DNA of 64,000 bases from an uncultured bacterium (lineage in GTDB: Bacteria; Spirochaetota; UBA4802; JAGODF01). Every line of letters starts with the position of its first letter. Position 1 is the stretch's first letter. Location of the stretch: contig CAKZSV010000057.1 of the NCBI GenBank assembly GCA_937921485.1, positions 17,825 through 81,824 on the forward strand, read 5' to 3'. A program made the position numbers and the translations under genes. A model generated the notes under the pieces. The model was not told the DNA's origin, did no database searches, and worked only from the letters and a program-made list of their open reading frames with translations. Below, piece by piece: positions 24,839 to 34,009 of the stretch.

Positions 24839-26695
24839 TCAGAGTATCATCACTGCATCGAATTTACATACATCATAGCAGATGCCGCATTTGATGCATT
24901 TCGATTCGTCAATCACATGCGGCTGCTTCTTCTCGCCCGTGATGCATTGCTGCGGGCAGTTCTTCGCGCAGAGCATGCAGCCCGTGCATTTTTCGGCGCT
25001 GATTCTGTAGGTAATGAGCGATTTGCACACGCCCGCAGGGCATTTCTTATCGCGGATATGCGCCAGATATTCGTCTTTAAAATACTTTAATGTTGAAAGC
25101 ACAGGATTTGCCGCGGAAGTTCCCAGGCCGCAGAGCGCGCCCCACGAGAGAACATCGCACAGCTCATAGAGCGTATCGATATCCTCCTCCTTCCCTTTTC
25201 CTTCGGTGATGGCATTGAGTATGCCGAGCATCCGGGGAAGGCCATCGCGGCATGGAACGCATTTCCCGCACGACTCTTCCACGAGAAAACTGATGAAATA
25301 CCGCGCCACATCAACCATGCAGGTGTTTTCGTCCATCACGATAATGCCGCCGGAACCCATCATTGAACCGGCCTGGGTGAGGCTGTCGAAGTCGATGGGA
25401 AGATCGGCAAGCTCTTTGGGAATGCATCCGCCTGAAGGCCCTCCCGTCTGCACCGCTTTAAACGCTTTGCCTCCAAGCACCCCTCCGCCGATCTTCTCCA
25501 CGAGTTCCTTTATGGTAATGCCCATCGGTACTTCCACAAGCCCGGTGTTGTTCACCTTTCCTACCAGCGAAAACACCTTCGTGCCCTTTGAGCCTTCGGT
25601 ACCCATGGAGGCATACCACTTTGCACCGTTCAGGATGATGACCGGCACATTGTTCCAGGTTTCCACGTTGTTGAGCACTGATGGCTTATCGTAAAGCCCC
25701 TTCTCCACGGAGCGGATGTATTTCGCGCGCGGCTCGCCTACTTTACCTTCAAGCGAGCGCATGAGGGCGGACGACTCGCCGCAGACGAACGCGCCGCCGC
25801 CGCGGCTGATTTTGATATCGAAATCGAATCCCGAACCGAGTATATTTTTTCCCAGAAAGCCCATCTTCCGCGCGGCATCGATTGCAATTTGAAGATTCTT
25901 CACCGCCAGAGGATATTCATCGCGCACATAAATATATCCCTGATGCGCACCCACGGCATACGCTCCGATAATCATGCCTTCAATCACCGAGTGCGGGTCG
26001 CCCTCCATGATGGAACGGTCCATAAACGCACCGGGGTCTCCTTCGTCGCCATTGCACATCACATAGCGCACATCGGACTCGACGGCGCGACAGGAGCGCC
26101 ATTTTCTGCCAGCGGGAAAGCCCCCGCCCCCGCGCCCGCGAAGGCCGGACTCTTCAATTTCTTTAATGATGGCTTCAGGGTCCATGGTGAGTGCTTTCGC
26201 CAGCGCCTTATAGCCATCGCTGATGAGATAATCTTCGATAGCGCAGGGATCGATGGAACCGATATTGCGAAGCGCGATGCGCTTCTGATACGCGTAAAAA
26301 GGAATTTCATGGTACTTCGCGACCGCCGCCTTCGTATGCACATCTTTATAGACGAGCCGCTCGATGACCGCACCTTCTTTAATGGATTTCTCAACGATTT
26401 CCGGCACATCCTTTGGTTTCACTTTCAAATACAGCACATCCTGCGGGCGAAGCACCACAAGCGGTCCGTTTTCGCAGTACCCATGGCAGCCGGTCGTCTT
26501 CAGGCCGATTGACACATTGACGGCGAGGCCCTGTTTTTTGATTTCTTCTTCGAACGCCGCGGCAACATCGCGCGAACCGTTCGCCTGACATCCGGTTCCG
26601 AAACACACCAGCACACTGGGCAGGTCGTGCTTCACGTTCGCACGGAGCGTTTCCCGTGTTTTTTCAAGCTGTTCCGCTGATTGAATTGTCGCCAT
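24839..26695 (-). CDS. NuoF/HndC-like NADH-binding flavoprotein with ferredoxin tail
   Basis: A 618-residue diaphorase subunit. The N-terminal [2Fe-2S] thioredoxin-fold domain (about residues 30-110) has [11 protein letters not shown] and [11 protein letters not shown]. The FMN loop is [13 protein letters not shown], the NADH site [14 protein letters not shown], and the [4Fe-4S] site [12 protein letters not shown] with CGLG. Two ferredoxin motifs lie at the end ([30 protein letters not shown]). This domain order is that of HndC/HydB/HymB of bifurcating hydrogenases and related NAD(P)H:ferredoxin modules. I prefer the ATG at 26695, with GAGG 8 bases upstream, to an in-frame GTG three codons earlier. 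Neighbours indicate it couples NAD(H) to the 2-oxoacid oxidoreductase in the same operon. Confidence 0.92.
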   Translation of the reverse strand: MATIQSAEQLEKTRETLRANVKHDLPSVLVCFGTGCQANGSRDVAAAFEEEIKKQGLAVNVSIGLKTTGCHGYCENGPLVVLRPQDVLYLKVKPKDVPEIVEKSIKEGAVIERLVYKDVHTKAAVAKYHEIPFYAYQKRIALRNIGSIDPCAIEDYLISDGYKALAKALTMDPEAIIKEIEESGLRGRGGGGFPAGRKWRSCRAVESDVRYVMCNGDEGDPGAFMDRSIMEGDPHSVIEGMIIGAYAVGAHQGYIYVRDEYPLAVKNLQIAIDAARKMGFLGKNILGSGFDFDIKISRGGGAFVCGESSALMRSLEGKVGEPRAKYIRSVEKGLYDKPSVLNNVETWNNVPVIILNGAKWYASMGTEGSKGTKVFSLVGKVNNTGLVEVPMGITIKELVEKIGGGVLGGKAFKAVQTGGPSGGCIPKELADLPIDFDSLTQAGSMMGSGGIIVMDENTCMVDVARYFISFLVEESCGKCVPCRDGLPRMLGILNAITEGKGKEEDIDTLYELCDVLSWGALCGLGTSAANPVLSTLKYFKDEYLAHIRDKKCPAGVCKSLITYRISAEKCTGCMLCAKNCPQQCITGEKKQPHVIDESKCIKCGICYDVCKFDAVMIL

Positions 26696-26706
26696 CTGCC
26701 GCACCT

Positions 26707-27165
26707 CTAATTGTATTTCTTCAGTATATCGACGACTTTCGACGAACGGGCATGGCCGTGATAGTCCTCATCGACCACGACCACCGGCGCCATCGCGCAC
26801 GCGCCAACGCAGTTGACGCTTTCGATTGTATAGAGCATATCTTTGGTAGTGTGATTTCTTTTCACGCTAAAACCCCGCTCAATGGCTTCGAGTATCTGAT
26901 TGGCGCCCTTGAGGTGGCAGGCAGTTCCCATGCACACCTTCACCGTATGCTTGCCCCGCGGCTCAAGCGAGAGCGCTTTATAGAATGTTCCCATGGCGTA
27001 AATGCGGCTTTCGGGAACATTGAGTATCTCAGCAAGCCGCTTCATTCCTTCTTCGGGAACATACCGGAATTCCCGCTGGAAATCCTGCAGTATGCCAAGG
27101 ATGGATTCTTCCGACTTTTCGTACCGTCCGATGATTTCATCGACTTTAGCAAGCTGTATTTCCAT
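26707..27165 (-). CDS. NuoE/HndA-like [2Fe-2S] subunit
   Basis: A 152-residue thioredoxin-fold subunit with the complete NuoE ligand set: [11 protein letters not shown] and [13 protein letters not shown]. An N-terminal helical region ([20 protein letters not shown]) matches the family. It holds the [2Fe-2S] cluster next to the FMN of the NuoF-like partner. Spacing is 2 bases from the oxidoreductase beta gene and about 11 from the NuoF-like gene. In contrast to hoxF, the cysteines are intact. Confidence 0.92.
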   Translation of the reverse strand: MEIQLAKVDEIIGRYEKSEESILGILQDFQREFRYVPEEGMKRLAEILNVPESRIYAMGTFYKALSLEPRGKHTVKVCMGTACHLKGANQILEAIERGFSVKRNHTTKDMLYTIESVNCVGACAMAPVVVVDEDYHGHARSSKVVDILKKYN

Positions 27166-27167
27166 AC

Positions 27168-28094
27168 TCAGGCTCCTTCGCTCAATCTGAGGATTTTTTC
27201 ATAATCCTTTCTGGCCATCTCTTCAATTTTCGCAAATTCTTTATCGGTGAGATGGCGATAGCGGCCCTGGCCGGAGAGATATTCCTTCACGGGTATCATC
27301 ACCGGCGGTTTGTAGGTGAGGCGATATTTCCCGTCCACAACTTCGTAGAGCGGAAACATGCCCGATTCCACCGCAAGCCGCCCGTATTTAATCGCTTCTT
27401 CCGGGGAGATTCTCCAGCCGGTGGGACATACCGAAAGTACGTGGAGGTACGCCGCACCTTTCGTATCCGCCGCTTTTTTCACCTTGTCCATAAGGTCGAA
27501 AGGGTAGCTTGTGCACGCAGTTGCGACATAGGGAATATTGTGCGCCACCGCAATCTGCGCCATGTTCTTTTTCTGGGTTTGCTGACCGATGCTCACCTTC
27601 CCCGCGGGGCTTGTGGTGGTGCTTGCGCCGTACGGAGTTGAACTCGAACGCTGAATACCCGTGTTCATATATGCTTCATTATCGAGGCACACGTAGAGAA
27701 AATCGTGGCCGCGCTCAAGCGCCCCCGAAAGCGGCCCCATGCCGATATCAGCCGTCGCGCCATCGCCGCCCATCGCAACGAAATTTATTTTCTTCTGCGG
27801 CAATTTACCTTTGCGCATCATCGCCTTCATTCCGGACTCGCAGCCCGAAATAACCGCGGAAGAGTTTTCAAACGCGTTATGTATCCACGGAATTCGCCAT
27901 GATGTCAGAGGCAGCGGCGATGAAATGATTTCCATGCAACCGGTGGACATCGCCATGATGGTGTCGCGGCCGAGCGCCTTTAAAATAAGACGCACCGCCA
28001 GCACCTCGGCGCATCCCTGACACGCCCGGTGTCCCGGCGCCATGTATTCGGTCTGATCGACAAGCCTGGCGGAAAATACAGAATATCTATCCAT
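27168..28094 (-). CDS. porB: 2-oxoacid:ferredoxin oxidoreductase, beta (TPP) subunit
   Basis: A 308-residue subunit binding thiamine diphosphate: GGDGATADIGMG followed by DNEAYMNTG. Cysteines that could hold the proximal [4Fe-4S] cluster are in ACQGCAEV, TGCMEI and, late in the chain, VCPTGW. The STPYGASTTTSPAGK stretch after the TPP motif resembles pyruvate-type enzymes more than the 2-oxoglutarate type. The enzyme oxidatively decarboxylates a 2-oxoacid, most probably pyruvate, to the acyl-CoA with ferredoxin as acceptor, or works in reverse for CO2 fixation. Confidence 0.9.
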   Translation of the reverse strand: MDRYSVFSARLVDQTEYMAPGHRACQGCAEVLAVRLILKALGRDTIMAMSTGCMEIISSPLPLTSWRIPWIHNAFENSSAVISGCESGMKAMMRKGKLPQKKINFVAMGGDGATADIGMGPLSGALERGHDFLYVCLDNEAYMNTGIQRSSSTPYGASTTTSPAGKVSIGQQTQKKNMAQIAVAHNIPYVATACTSYPFDLMDKVKKAADTKGAAYLHVLSVCPTGWRISPEEAIKYGRLAVESGMFPLYEVVDGKYRLTYKPPVMIPVKEYLSGQGRYRHLTDKEFAKIEEMARKDYEKILRLSEGA

Positions 28095-28104
28095 AGGTTT
28101 CTCC

Positions 28105-29292
28105 TTATCCTCTCAAGCCGTACAGAGTAAAGCCGTCGGTCTGCCCCGACTGGGCCTTTTTCTTTCCTTCCAGAATAATATTTCTGAAATCCTTGCGCGC
28201 CACGTCGCGCCCTGCCAATCCCGCAACGTAGTTCACCACCGCGGGAGCGCCCTTCTGGCCATACAGCGCGGAGCGGAGTTCCATCGCCACCGGGCCGCCC
28301 TGCGCACCGAAGCTGATGGCGCGGTCAAGTACTATCAGGGATTGTTTACCCAGTACGGCTTTCCGAAACTCATCAAGCGGGAACGGCCTCCAGAGGCGAA
28401 TCTTCACCACCCCGACCTTCTCGCCTTCTTCGCGAAGCATATCCGCAACTTCCATCGCTGTTTCACCGAATGAACCCATCGTCACAATGCAGTATTCGGC
28501 ATCATCGGTGCGATACGTTTCGATCGGCTTATAGTAGCGCCCGGTGAGTTTTCCCCACTCTTCCCACGCTTTCAAAATTACAGGATATGCGTTTCTGATG
28601 CCGGCTTCGCGCACCATCTGCGCTTCAGTGTAGATTTCCGGCATGGCGAAGCATCCCATCGACACGGGATTGTCGGGATGCAGCGCGTTTTTCATCTTGA
28701 ATTCAGGAAGATATTTTTTTATCAATTCATTGTCCGCATATTCAACCGGCTCAATCATGTGCGTCATGATGAAACCGTCAAGATTCACCGCCACCGGAAG
28801 CATCACGCCGGGATCTTCCGACATCCGGAACGCATTGAAAATGCCGTCATACGCTTCCTGGCCGTTTTCCACGAAAAAGTGAATCCATCCCGCGTCGCGG
28901 ACCATCATCACATCGGTGTGGTCGTTCCAAATTGAAAGCGGACTTGAAAGCGACCGGTTCGCCAGCGCCATCACCATGGGAAGCCGCATCGCCGCGGCGA
29001 TGAAAAATATCTCGCTCATCAGCGCAAGCCCCTGCGAACTTGTCGATGTGAAAGTGCGCGCACCCACTGCCGACGAGCCGCAGCAGACGCTCATCGCGGA
29101 ATGTTCGCTTTCAACGGGGACGAATTCCGCATCGAGTTCGCCGTTTGCCACGATGTCGGCCAGATGTTCCACAATATGCGTCTGAGGCGTAATGGGATAC
29201 GCGGCAATGACATCAACATCGGCCTGCACCACCGCATCTGCTATGGCGATGGAAACTTCGATTCCTTTTCTTCCTTTGCCAATTCCGCTCAT
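28105..29292 (-). CDS. porA: 2-oxoacid:ferredoxin oxidoreductase, alpha subunit
   Basis: A 395-residue subunit with the pyrimidine-binding and transketolase C-terminal domains of the PorA family. AAYPITPQTHIVEHLAD is at the start, ESEHSAMSVCCGSSAVGAR and TSSQGLALM follow, and DRAISFGAQGGP lies in the C-terminal domain. YPITPQ...E is the characteristic alpha-subunit signature. The four-subunit layout C-D-A-B is typical of archaeal and anaerobic bacterial enzymes. The stop lies 10 bases before porB. Confidence 0.92.
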   Translation of the reverse strand: MSGIGKGRKGIEVSIAIADAVVQADVDVIAAYPITPQTHIVEHLADIVANGELDAEFVPVESEHSAMSVCCGSSAVGARTFTSTSSQGLALMSEIFFIAAAMRLPMVMALANRSLSSPLSIWNDHTDVMMVRDAGWIHFFVENGQEAYDGIFNAFRMSEDPGVMLPVAVNLDGFIMTHMIEPVEYADNELIKKYLPEFKMKNALHPDNPVSMGCFAMPEIYTEAQMVREAGIRNAYPVILKAWEEWGKLTGRYYKPIETYRTDDAEYCIVTMGSFGETAMEVADMLREEGEKVGVVKIRLWRPFPLDEFRKAVLGKQSLIVLDRAISFGAQGGPVAMELRSALYGQKGAPAVVNYVAGLAGRDVARKDFRNIILEGKKKAQSGQTDGFTLYGLRG

Positions 29293-29293
29293 C

Positions 29294-29587
29294 TTACGCC
29301 TCCTCCGGTTGCATCGTGATACATCCCACCGGGCATTCTTTCGCGCAAATGCCGCACCCTTTGCAATAATTCAAATTTGCCGTAAAATGGCCTTCCGGCG
29401 CACGGATGATGCTCATGTCGGGACAAAAAAGCCAGCACACGCCGCATTTGATGCATTGTTCCTTTTTCACCACGGGACGCTCTGAACGCCATGAGCCCGT
29501 TCTGTACTGCACGGAATTCCCGATTTCGGTGACAACCGCACCTATTTCAAGTTCCTGCCAGGTGATTTCTTCCATCGGTTTCGCCAT
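29294..29587 (-). CDS. porD: 2-oxoacid:ferredoxin oxidoreductase, delta (ferredoxin) subunit
   Basis: A 97-residue protein ending in a 2[4Fe-4S] ferredoxin: CIKCGVCWLFCPDMSI and CKGCGICAKECPVGCI. The N-terminal extension with GSWRSERPVV is typical of PorD. It relays electrons from the TPP subunit. One base separates its stop from the porA start. Confidence 0.92.
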   Translation of the reverse strand: MAKPMEEITWQELEIGAVVTEIGNSVQYRTGSWRSERPVVKKEQCIKCGVCWLFCPDMSIIRAPEGHFTANLNYCKGCGICAKECPVGCITMQPEEA

Positions 29588-29591
29588 AGCA

Positions 29592-30143
29592 TTATCCCTT
29601 TATCGTGACTTCTTGAAAGGCGCGCGTAAGCGCCTTCATATTTCTCTCGCCGAGCTTGGCGCCGAAGCGCTCGAGCATCGGCTCGGTGATATCATCAACC
29701 GATATGATTCCCGTCGCTTTGATAAACGCGCCGATCATGGTGGTATTGACGATGACTCTGCCCAGCTCCTCCTGCGCGATTTTGTTCGCATCAACCGTCG
29801 CGATTTTAATCGCCGTATTCTTCAGGCCTTTGATTTGATCAGCCGATTTCTTCGTGTTAATGATGAGCATGCCCCCTTCCTTCATGCCCTCGGTAGGATC
29901 TAAAAGATCCACCAGGCCGGGATCGAGCACCACCACCACATCGGGATTGTACACTTTCGCCCTGATATGGATTTTTTTATCATCCACCCTGCAAAACGCC
30001 ACAACCGGCGCGCCCCGCCGTTCGGGGCCGAAGCTCGGAAACGCCTGCGCAAAGCCACCTTTGTTGATTGCCGCAATGGCGATGAGTTCCGCGGATGTCA
30101 CCGCTCCCTGGCCGCCTCTTCCGTGAAAACGAATTTCCCGCAT
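29592..30143 (-). CDS. porC: 2-oxoacid:ferredoxin oxidoreductase, gamma subunit
   Basis: A 183-residue subunit of the POR/KOR gamma family: FHGRGGQGAVTSAELIA at the start, FPSFGPERRGAPV near residue 40, and NTTMIGAF later. It is the first gene of a seven-gene operon that ends at 24099, and its ATG has GGGAG upstream. The family forms part of the multi-subunit core of these enzymes. Confidence 0.92.
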   Translation of the reverse strand: MREIRFHGRGGQGAVTSAELIAIAAINKGGFAQAFPSFGPERRGAPVVAFCRVDDKKIHIRAKVYNPDVVVVLDPGLVDLLDPTEGMKEGGMLIINTKKSADQIKGLKNTAIKIATVDANKIAQEELGRVIVNTTMIGAFIKATGIISVDDITEPMLERFGAKLGERNMKALTRAFQEVTIKG

Positions 30144-30302
30144 ACGGACTCCCTCGTTGTTTTAAAATTATTCGAAGCATTTAAACGTCTGACGGTACGA
30201 ATAATCGATTTATTCTCGCATCATTATTGTCTACCTTTTTTTCATGCACTACCGCATATTTTTTCAATGCCGGCGCACATCATAAGGCAGCAACCGCACG
30301 TG

Positions 30303-30827
30303 TTAGGCGCCATCAAGGCCATGCCGTTCTTTCGCGGTATGCCACGAAGCAGGATTTTTTAAATATTCTTCCATGTCTTTCAAAGAGAGGAAGTGTTCCC
30401 GCTCAATTCCGGAAAGCAATGAAAAGAATTGTTTTTCCTTCGGATCTTCGGATGCATCGGCGAGTTCGCGATACAGATCGACGCCCTTCGATTCGAATGC
30501 GGCGGCAGTCTCAATGGCGGCAAGATCATCGCCGTCGGATGCAGGCGATTCTTTTGATTCCTTGACCATCCGCTGCAGAAGCGCCTTGACATTGGTTTCT
30601 TTCACGGTCAATGGCACAGTTTCAGGCCACTTTCCACCCTCCTTCCACTGCGCATGAAGTTTTTTGATCATTTCATAGTGTTCAAGCTCATCTTCGGCGA
30701 TGCGCTCAAACATTGCTTTTCCCACGGGATTGCGGGTTCTTGCGGCATTGTTCAGATAGAACTGCCGCTCGTTCATTTCGTTGTTAAGTGCCACTTCCAG
30801 GGCGTTCAAACGTTCATTCGGGTTCAT
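30303..30827 (-). CDS. Rubrerythrin-like ferritin-family protein
   Basis: A 174-residue four-helix diiron protein without the C-terminal rubredoxin domain. The iron ligands are seen as NNEMNERQFY and EDELEHYEM in the first half, and AAAFESKGVDLY with GIEREHFLSL in the second. Such proteins detoxify peroxide or store iron in anaerobes. AAGAGGT precedes the ATG. It is upstream of the oxygen-sensitive 2-oxoacid oxidoreductase operon in the same direction but 159 bases away, so co-transcription is possible but unproven. Confidence 0.85.
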   Translation of the reverse strand: MNPNERLNALEVALNNEMNERQFYLNNAARTRNPVGKAMFERIAEDELEHYEMIKKLHAQWKEGGKWPETVPLTVKETNVKALLQRMVKESKESPASDGDDLAAIETAAAFESKGVDLYRELADASEDPKEKQFFSLLSGIEREHFLSLKDMEEYLKNPASWHTAKERHGLDGA

Positions 30828-30971
30828 GTGACCTCTTGGCTTGGTGTAATAACATGCTGAGCAATTGTGACAATGACCATGATTAATTTCAATAAAAAAA
30901 AGAGCTGATTTTTATGATACGCAAAGAAAGTAATACGCTTAAAATACCCTGCGCACTTCTATTTTTCGGGT

Positions 30972-31448
30972 TCAGCGTGTGTTTTTCGCAAGGTCGGTTA
31001 TGACTTTGATAAAATCCGCGCGCGCATTCGCAGGCAATTCAAGAACAGCAAACGCCTCATCGATGATTTTTTTTTGATGCGGCGTAAGACGGTGCAAGGA
31101 CGGTAATGGATCACTGCCATGTAGCAGTTTACATAATGCCATGATGGCCGGATGCTGAATTTTCGCTTGAAGAAGCGAGCGAATTCGATTGAGGGTTTCT
31201 TTATCGTCTGAAGGCCTGTTTTGAAAAAGCTTTGCATACATCGCTTTCGCGTGTTTTTCGATTATCCTGGTTGTGCTGGCAGGCAGTTTTTTTTGTTTTT
31301 GGTGCAGGCGAACAGCTTTTAAAACAACCGGAAACTCATCGCCATAATACGACGGCGCATCGTCCGGGAAAAATTGCGCTATCACTCTATCAGCATCGCA
31401 TAATTTTTTCTTTTTATGTTCCATCTCATCATCCATGCGATTCATCAT
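30972..31448 (-). CDS. Unknown protein co-transcribed with a sigma factor
   Basis: A 158-residue hydrophilic, mostly helical protein that I do not recognise. The N-terminal 20 residues are highly charged (MDDEMEHKKKKLCD), and there is no membrane segment or signal peptide. Its ATG follows the sigma-factor TAG directly (TAGATG), so translation is coupled. Position suggests a cognate regulator such as an anti-sigma factor, but it has no zinc-binding or transmembrane motif of known anti-sigma families. A later in-frame ATG (about 12 bases on) could also serve as start. Confidence 0.6.
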   Translation of the reverse strand: MMNRMDDEMEHKKKKLCDADRVIAQFFPDDAPSYYGDEFPVVLKAVRLHQKQKKLPASTTRIIEKHAKAMYAKLFQNRPSDDKETLNRIRSLLQAKIQHPAIMALCKLLHGSDPLPSLHRLTPHQKKIIDEAFAVLELPANARADFIKVITDLAKNTR

Positions 31449-32072
31449 CTATGCGCTAAATTCAAACGACCGCGAATACCCTTTTGCCACCAGACATTCC
31501 CTGAGAAGTCCAAGTATTTTATGAATATTACGGCTCAAGGCGGATGGACTTATACTCATCTGCGCGGCAATAGAACCCTTTTTCGTACCGGCAAGCAATT
31601 CATGAGCGATTTTTCTCTGAGAGCTCGGAAGCTTCCCTATGCACTCCATCAGCGCATCAAGTTCCTCGTTCTTTTCAAACTGTTTCTGCTGATTCTGTCT
31701 TTGGTCATTTACCATATCCAGCATAACAGAATGATCAATACGTGAACCCTTCCTTTTTTCGCCATAGCGTATTGTTCTCAAAATTGTATAAAAGTAATTA
31801 TAAAATTCGCCCGCTGTTGTGCCCCGAAAATCTTTTTTTCTTTCAAAAAAGCGCGTAAATGCCTCATCAATAAAATCAAGATATTCTTCTTCAGAGCGTG
31901 CGTACAAAGAGGATCGGAACTGCTTCTGAACAATAGTGTATATCTTTACAAAAAGCTCTTCGTCCACATCATGATTTGATTTGACGAGGGCGATGAACAT
32001 TTCTATATCGCTTGTATCTGAACCGTCGTACATGCAATCGCCGCCTAACTTACTTTTTTTATGACACTCCAA
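31449..32072 (-). CDS. ECF-like RNA polymerase sigma factor
   Basis: A 207-residue sigma-70-family protein with region 2 and region 4 only. Region 2 is FIDEAFTRFFERKKDFRG and the following FYNYFYTILRTIRYGEKRKG helix. Region 4 (about 140-195) holds a helix-turn-helix, GSIAAQMSISPSALSRNIHK, with LPSSQRKIAHELLAG before it. The linker is short. Sequence similarity to standard ECF groups looks low. It is divergent from the MoxR/VWA pair across a 224-base intergenic space and probably controls it or itself. No clear Shine-Dalgarno precedes the first ATG; an internal ATG at residue 14 is possible. Confidence 0.7.
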   Translation of the reverse strand: MECHKKSKLGGDCMYDGSDTSDIEMFIALVKSNHDVDEELFVKIYTIVQKQFRSSLYARSEEEYLDFIDEAFTRFFERKKDFRGTTAGEFYNYFYTILRTIRYGEKRKGSRIDHSVMLDMVNDQRQNQQKQFEKNEELDALMECIGKLPSSQRKIAHELLAGTKKGSIAAQMSISPSALSRNIHKILGLLRECLVAKGYSRSFEFSA

Positions 32073-32260
32073 TTCGCCATAGCCCTATATAGCTTTTTTT
32101 ACACTTTGCATAATACTGACGCACGTACCAGCTTTTTTTTCAATATTTTTTTTTCATTTTTTTCTTGCTAACAAAATAAAAATCTCAACGATACCAGAAA
32201 AATATTAAAATAATCTGATTGCCGTTGTCTATAAAACAGTACATGATACTGCTCATAATA

Positions 32261-32283
32261 ATTATCCCGTATCATTATCCCGT
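32261..32283. repeat. Tandem 10-base repeat upstream of the MoxR gene
   Basis: ATTATCCCGT occurs at 32261-32270 and 32274-32283, 13 bases apart, just before the Shine-Dalgarno AAGGAG at 32286-32291. It may be a regulatory site in the 5' leader. The rest of 32073-32260 is AT-rich with long T-runs and contains no gene. Confidence 0.35.
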
Positions 32284-32296
32284 CTAAGGAGTGGAT

Positions 32297-34000
32297 ATGG
32301 ATTTTAACGACCTCACCACAAAAGAAATATTCATAAAAAACCTTTTTTCTATCCTTTCGTCCGACAAGGGCTCGCGCATTTTAGGCAAGCAGAGCTTTGC
32401 ATGCGCCATGAGGGAACTTGCGCTGACAAAAGACATCGTCCAGGCATGGTTAAATGAATGGAAAAAAAACCCCGGTAAATTGTTATTTTTTAGCGATGAT
32501 GGAAATGCCAAAAACAACCGTGAAATGGCATTGTATATCTGCTCCGCACTTCTTGCCGATGAGTTGGTCCCCAATGAAATGCTGCAATTTCTTCACTCGT
32601 TCGCATCTCAATGCGGTGTCGCACCGGCGATTATCAATTCGATTTTATCCAATAAAATCCAGTACATCTCAGAACCCTCATTTCTCAAAAGAGGAAAGAC
32701 GCTGTATATTGCCTATTCGTCCAATGGATCTTCAGCAAATACCCCGACTTCCAAGGCGCGCATCCGGCAAATCCAGAACACCCGGTTTTATGTCGCAAAC
32801 CAGGTAAGCAGCGAAGGGCTGGACGAACTCCAGCGCCTCATCATCGCCTATCGGCTCGGCTGCCATGCCGCAATCGATGGACCTCCCGGAGTGGGAAAAA
32901 CCCACTGCGTCACGGAAATTGCAAATATTCTTGGCCTTAACCTCTATACGAAAACCTGCTCAAACCGCACTACTGAATCGCACATCATTTCCTATCCTGT
33001 GCTCGGCGTCCAGAACGGTGCGAGCGTTACCACGCATGTGAATGGGCCCTTGATAAATGCGATGATTGAGCCGGGAATATTCTACGGCGATGAATTCAAT
33101 CTCCTGAAGGAAGATGTCCAGAAAAGAATGAACAGCGCCTTCGATGAGCGCCGATATATCGACCGCAACGACGGCGTGCAGATACATGCCAAGCCGGGAT
33201 TCTGGGCGGTCATATCCTATAATCCCTCACAAAATCTCACCGCCCGCGATCTTGAAGACTCAGTGGCCGACCGCTTCGTGCACTATCACTTTTCGCGCTG
33301 GCCTGCCGCATTTAAGGCCTATGTGGCCCACCGCAAGGCCTCTGTCGATTTCCAGCAAAAGCCTATCCCAGAGAAAGAATTCGGCATACAGCTTTCCTGG
33401 CGCGGCATTTCATCCGACGGCGAATTCTTCGTGGGCGTCCAGGAAGGTGGAAGCATCAAATGGAAGCACTTTTTCAACGGCAAACCCGCTTCAGAACCCG
33501 ATTATGTGTATCAGGTAAACGAGGCAGGCAGTCCCTTAAGAGCAGGTGGACTAACGGAATCAGTGCTTCAGGAACTCGAGCGCAATGCACTCACCGAGCT
33601 GGTATTCGCGCAGCTTCTGGCGCAATTCACCGACACATTGCTGACTCTTGCAAAGACGGGAAAGTCTCCCCTTTTGGAAAAAATCGGACTGGGCGACATT
33701 ATTGAGGAGGAAGACCTCGAGCTTCTCTCCTTGCATGAAAGCTCCGCCCGGATTGAGGTTGCGGCGCTGAAGCATTATCGCTATCTCGTTGAAAAAGGCT
33801 TCAACCGCTATCTGGCACAATCATTCGCAACACGCCTTGTTATTGATCAGGTTTGTTATGGCCAGTTCAGAGAAAAAAAACTGCGCGATCACTCTGTTCA
33901 CGATCTGGTTATCATCATCGCGCAATACATGCGGCTTCTGGCCGATGTTTCGCTCTACAACACAAATCTTGCTTCCAGAACAAACCCAAAATCGCAGTGA
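32297..34000 (+). CDS. MoxR-type AAA+ ATPase (NorQ/CbbQ-like)
   Basis: A 567-residue protein. Residues 1-165 form a helical domain unlike the standard family. The AAA_5 core follows: Walker A GPPGVGKT at about 194-201, Walker B region GIFYGDEFN at about 259-267, a pore/insert region after RYIDRNDGVQI, and sensor ISYNPSQNL with arginine finger context DSVADRF. A C-terminal part of about 230 residues is extra compared with NorQ/CbbQ (about 270 residues in all). Such ATPases remodel a target protein together with a VWA partner, as in Rubisco or nitric-oxide-reductase activation. I choose the ATG at 32297, 5 bases after AAGGAG, over a GTG two codons upstream. The VWA gene follows 9 bases later. 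Confidence 0.82.
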   Translation: MDFNDLTTKEIFIKNLFSILSSDKGSRILGKQSFACAMRELALTKDIVQAWLNEWKKNPGKLLFFSDDGNAKNNREMALYICSALLADELVPNEMLQFLHSFASQCGVAPAIINSILSNKIQYISEPSFLKRGKTLYIAYSSNGSSANTPTSKARIRQIQNTRFYVANQVSSEGLDELQRLIIAYRLGCHAAIDGPPGVGKTHCVTEIANILGLNLYTKTCSNRTTESHIISYPVLGVQNGASVTTHVNGPLINAMIEPGIFYGDEFNLLKEDVQKRMNSAFDERRYIDRNDGVQIHAKPGFWAVISYNPSQNLTARDLEDSVADRFVHYHFSRWPAAFKAYVAHRKASVDFQQKPIPEKEFGIQLSWRGISSDGEFFVGVQEGGSIKWKHFFNGKPASEPDYVYQVNEAGSPLRAGGLTESVLQELERNALTELVFAQLLAQFTDTLLTLAKTGKSPLLEKIGLGDIIEEEDLELLSLHESSARIEVAALKHYRYLVEKGFNRYLAQSFATRLVIDQVCYGQFREKKLRDHSVHDLVIIIAQYMRLLADVSLYNTNLASRTNPKSQ

Positions 34001-34009
34001 GGCAAAAAG

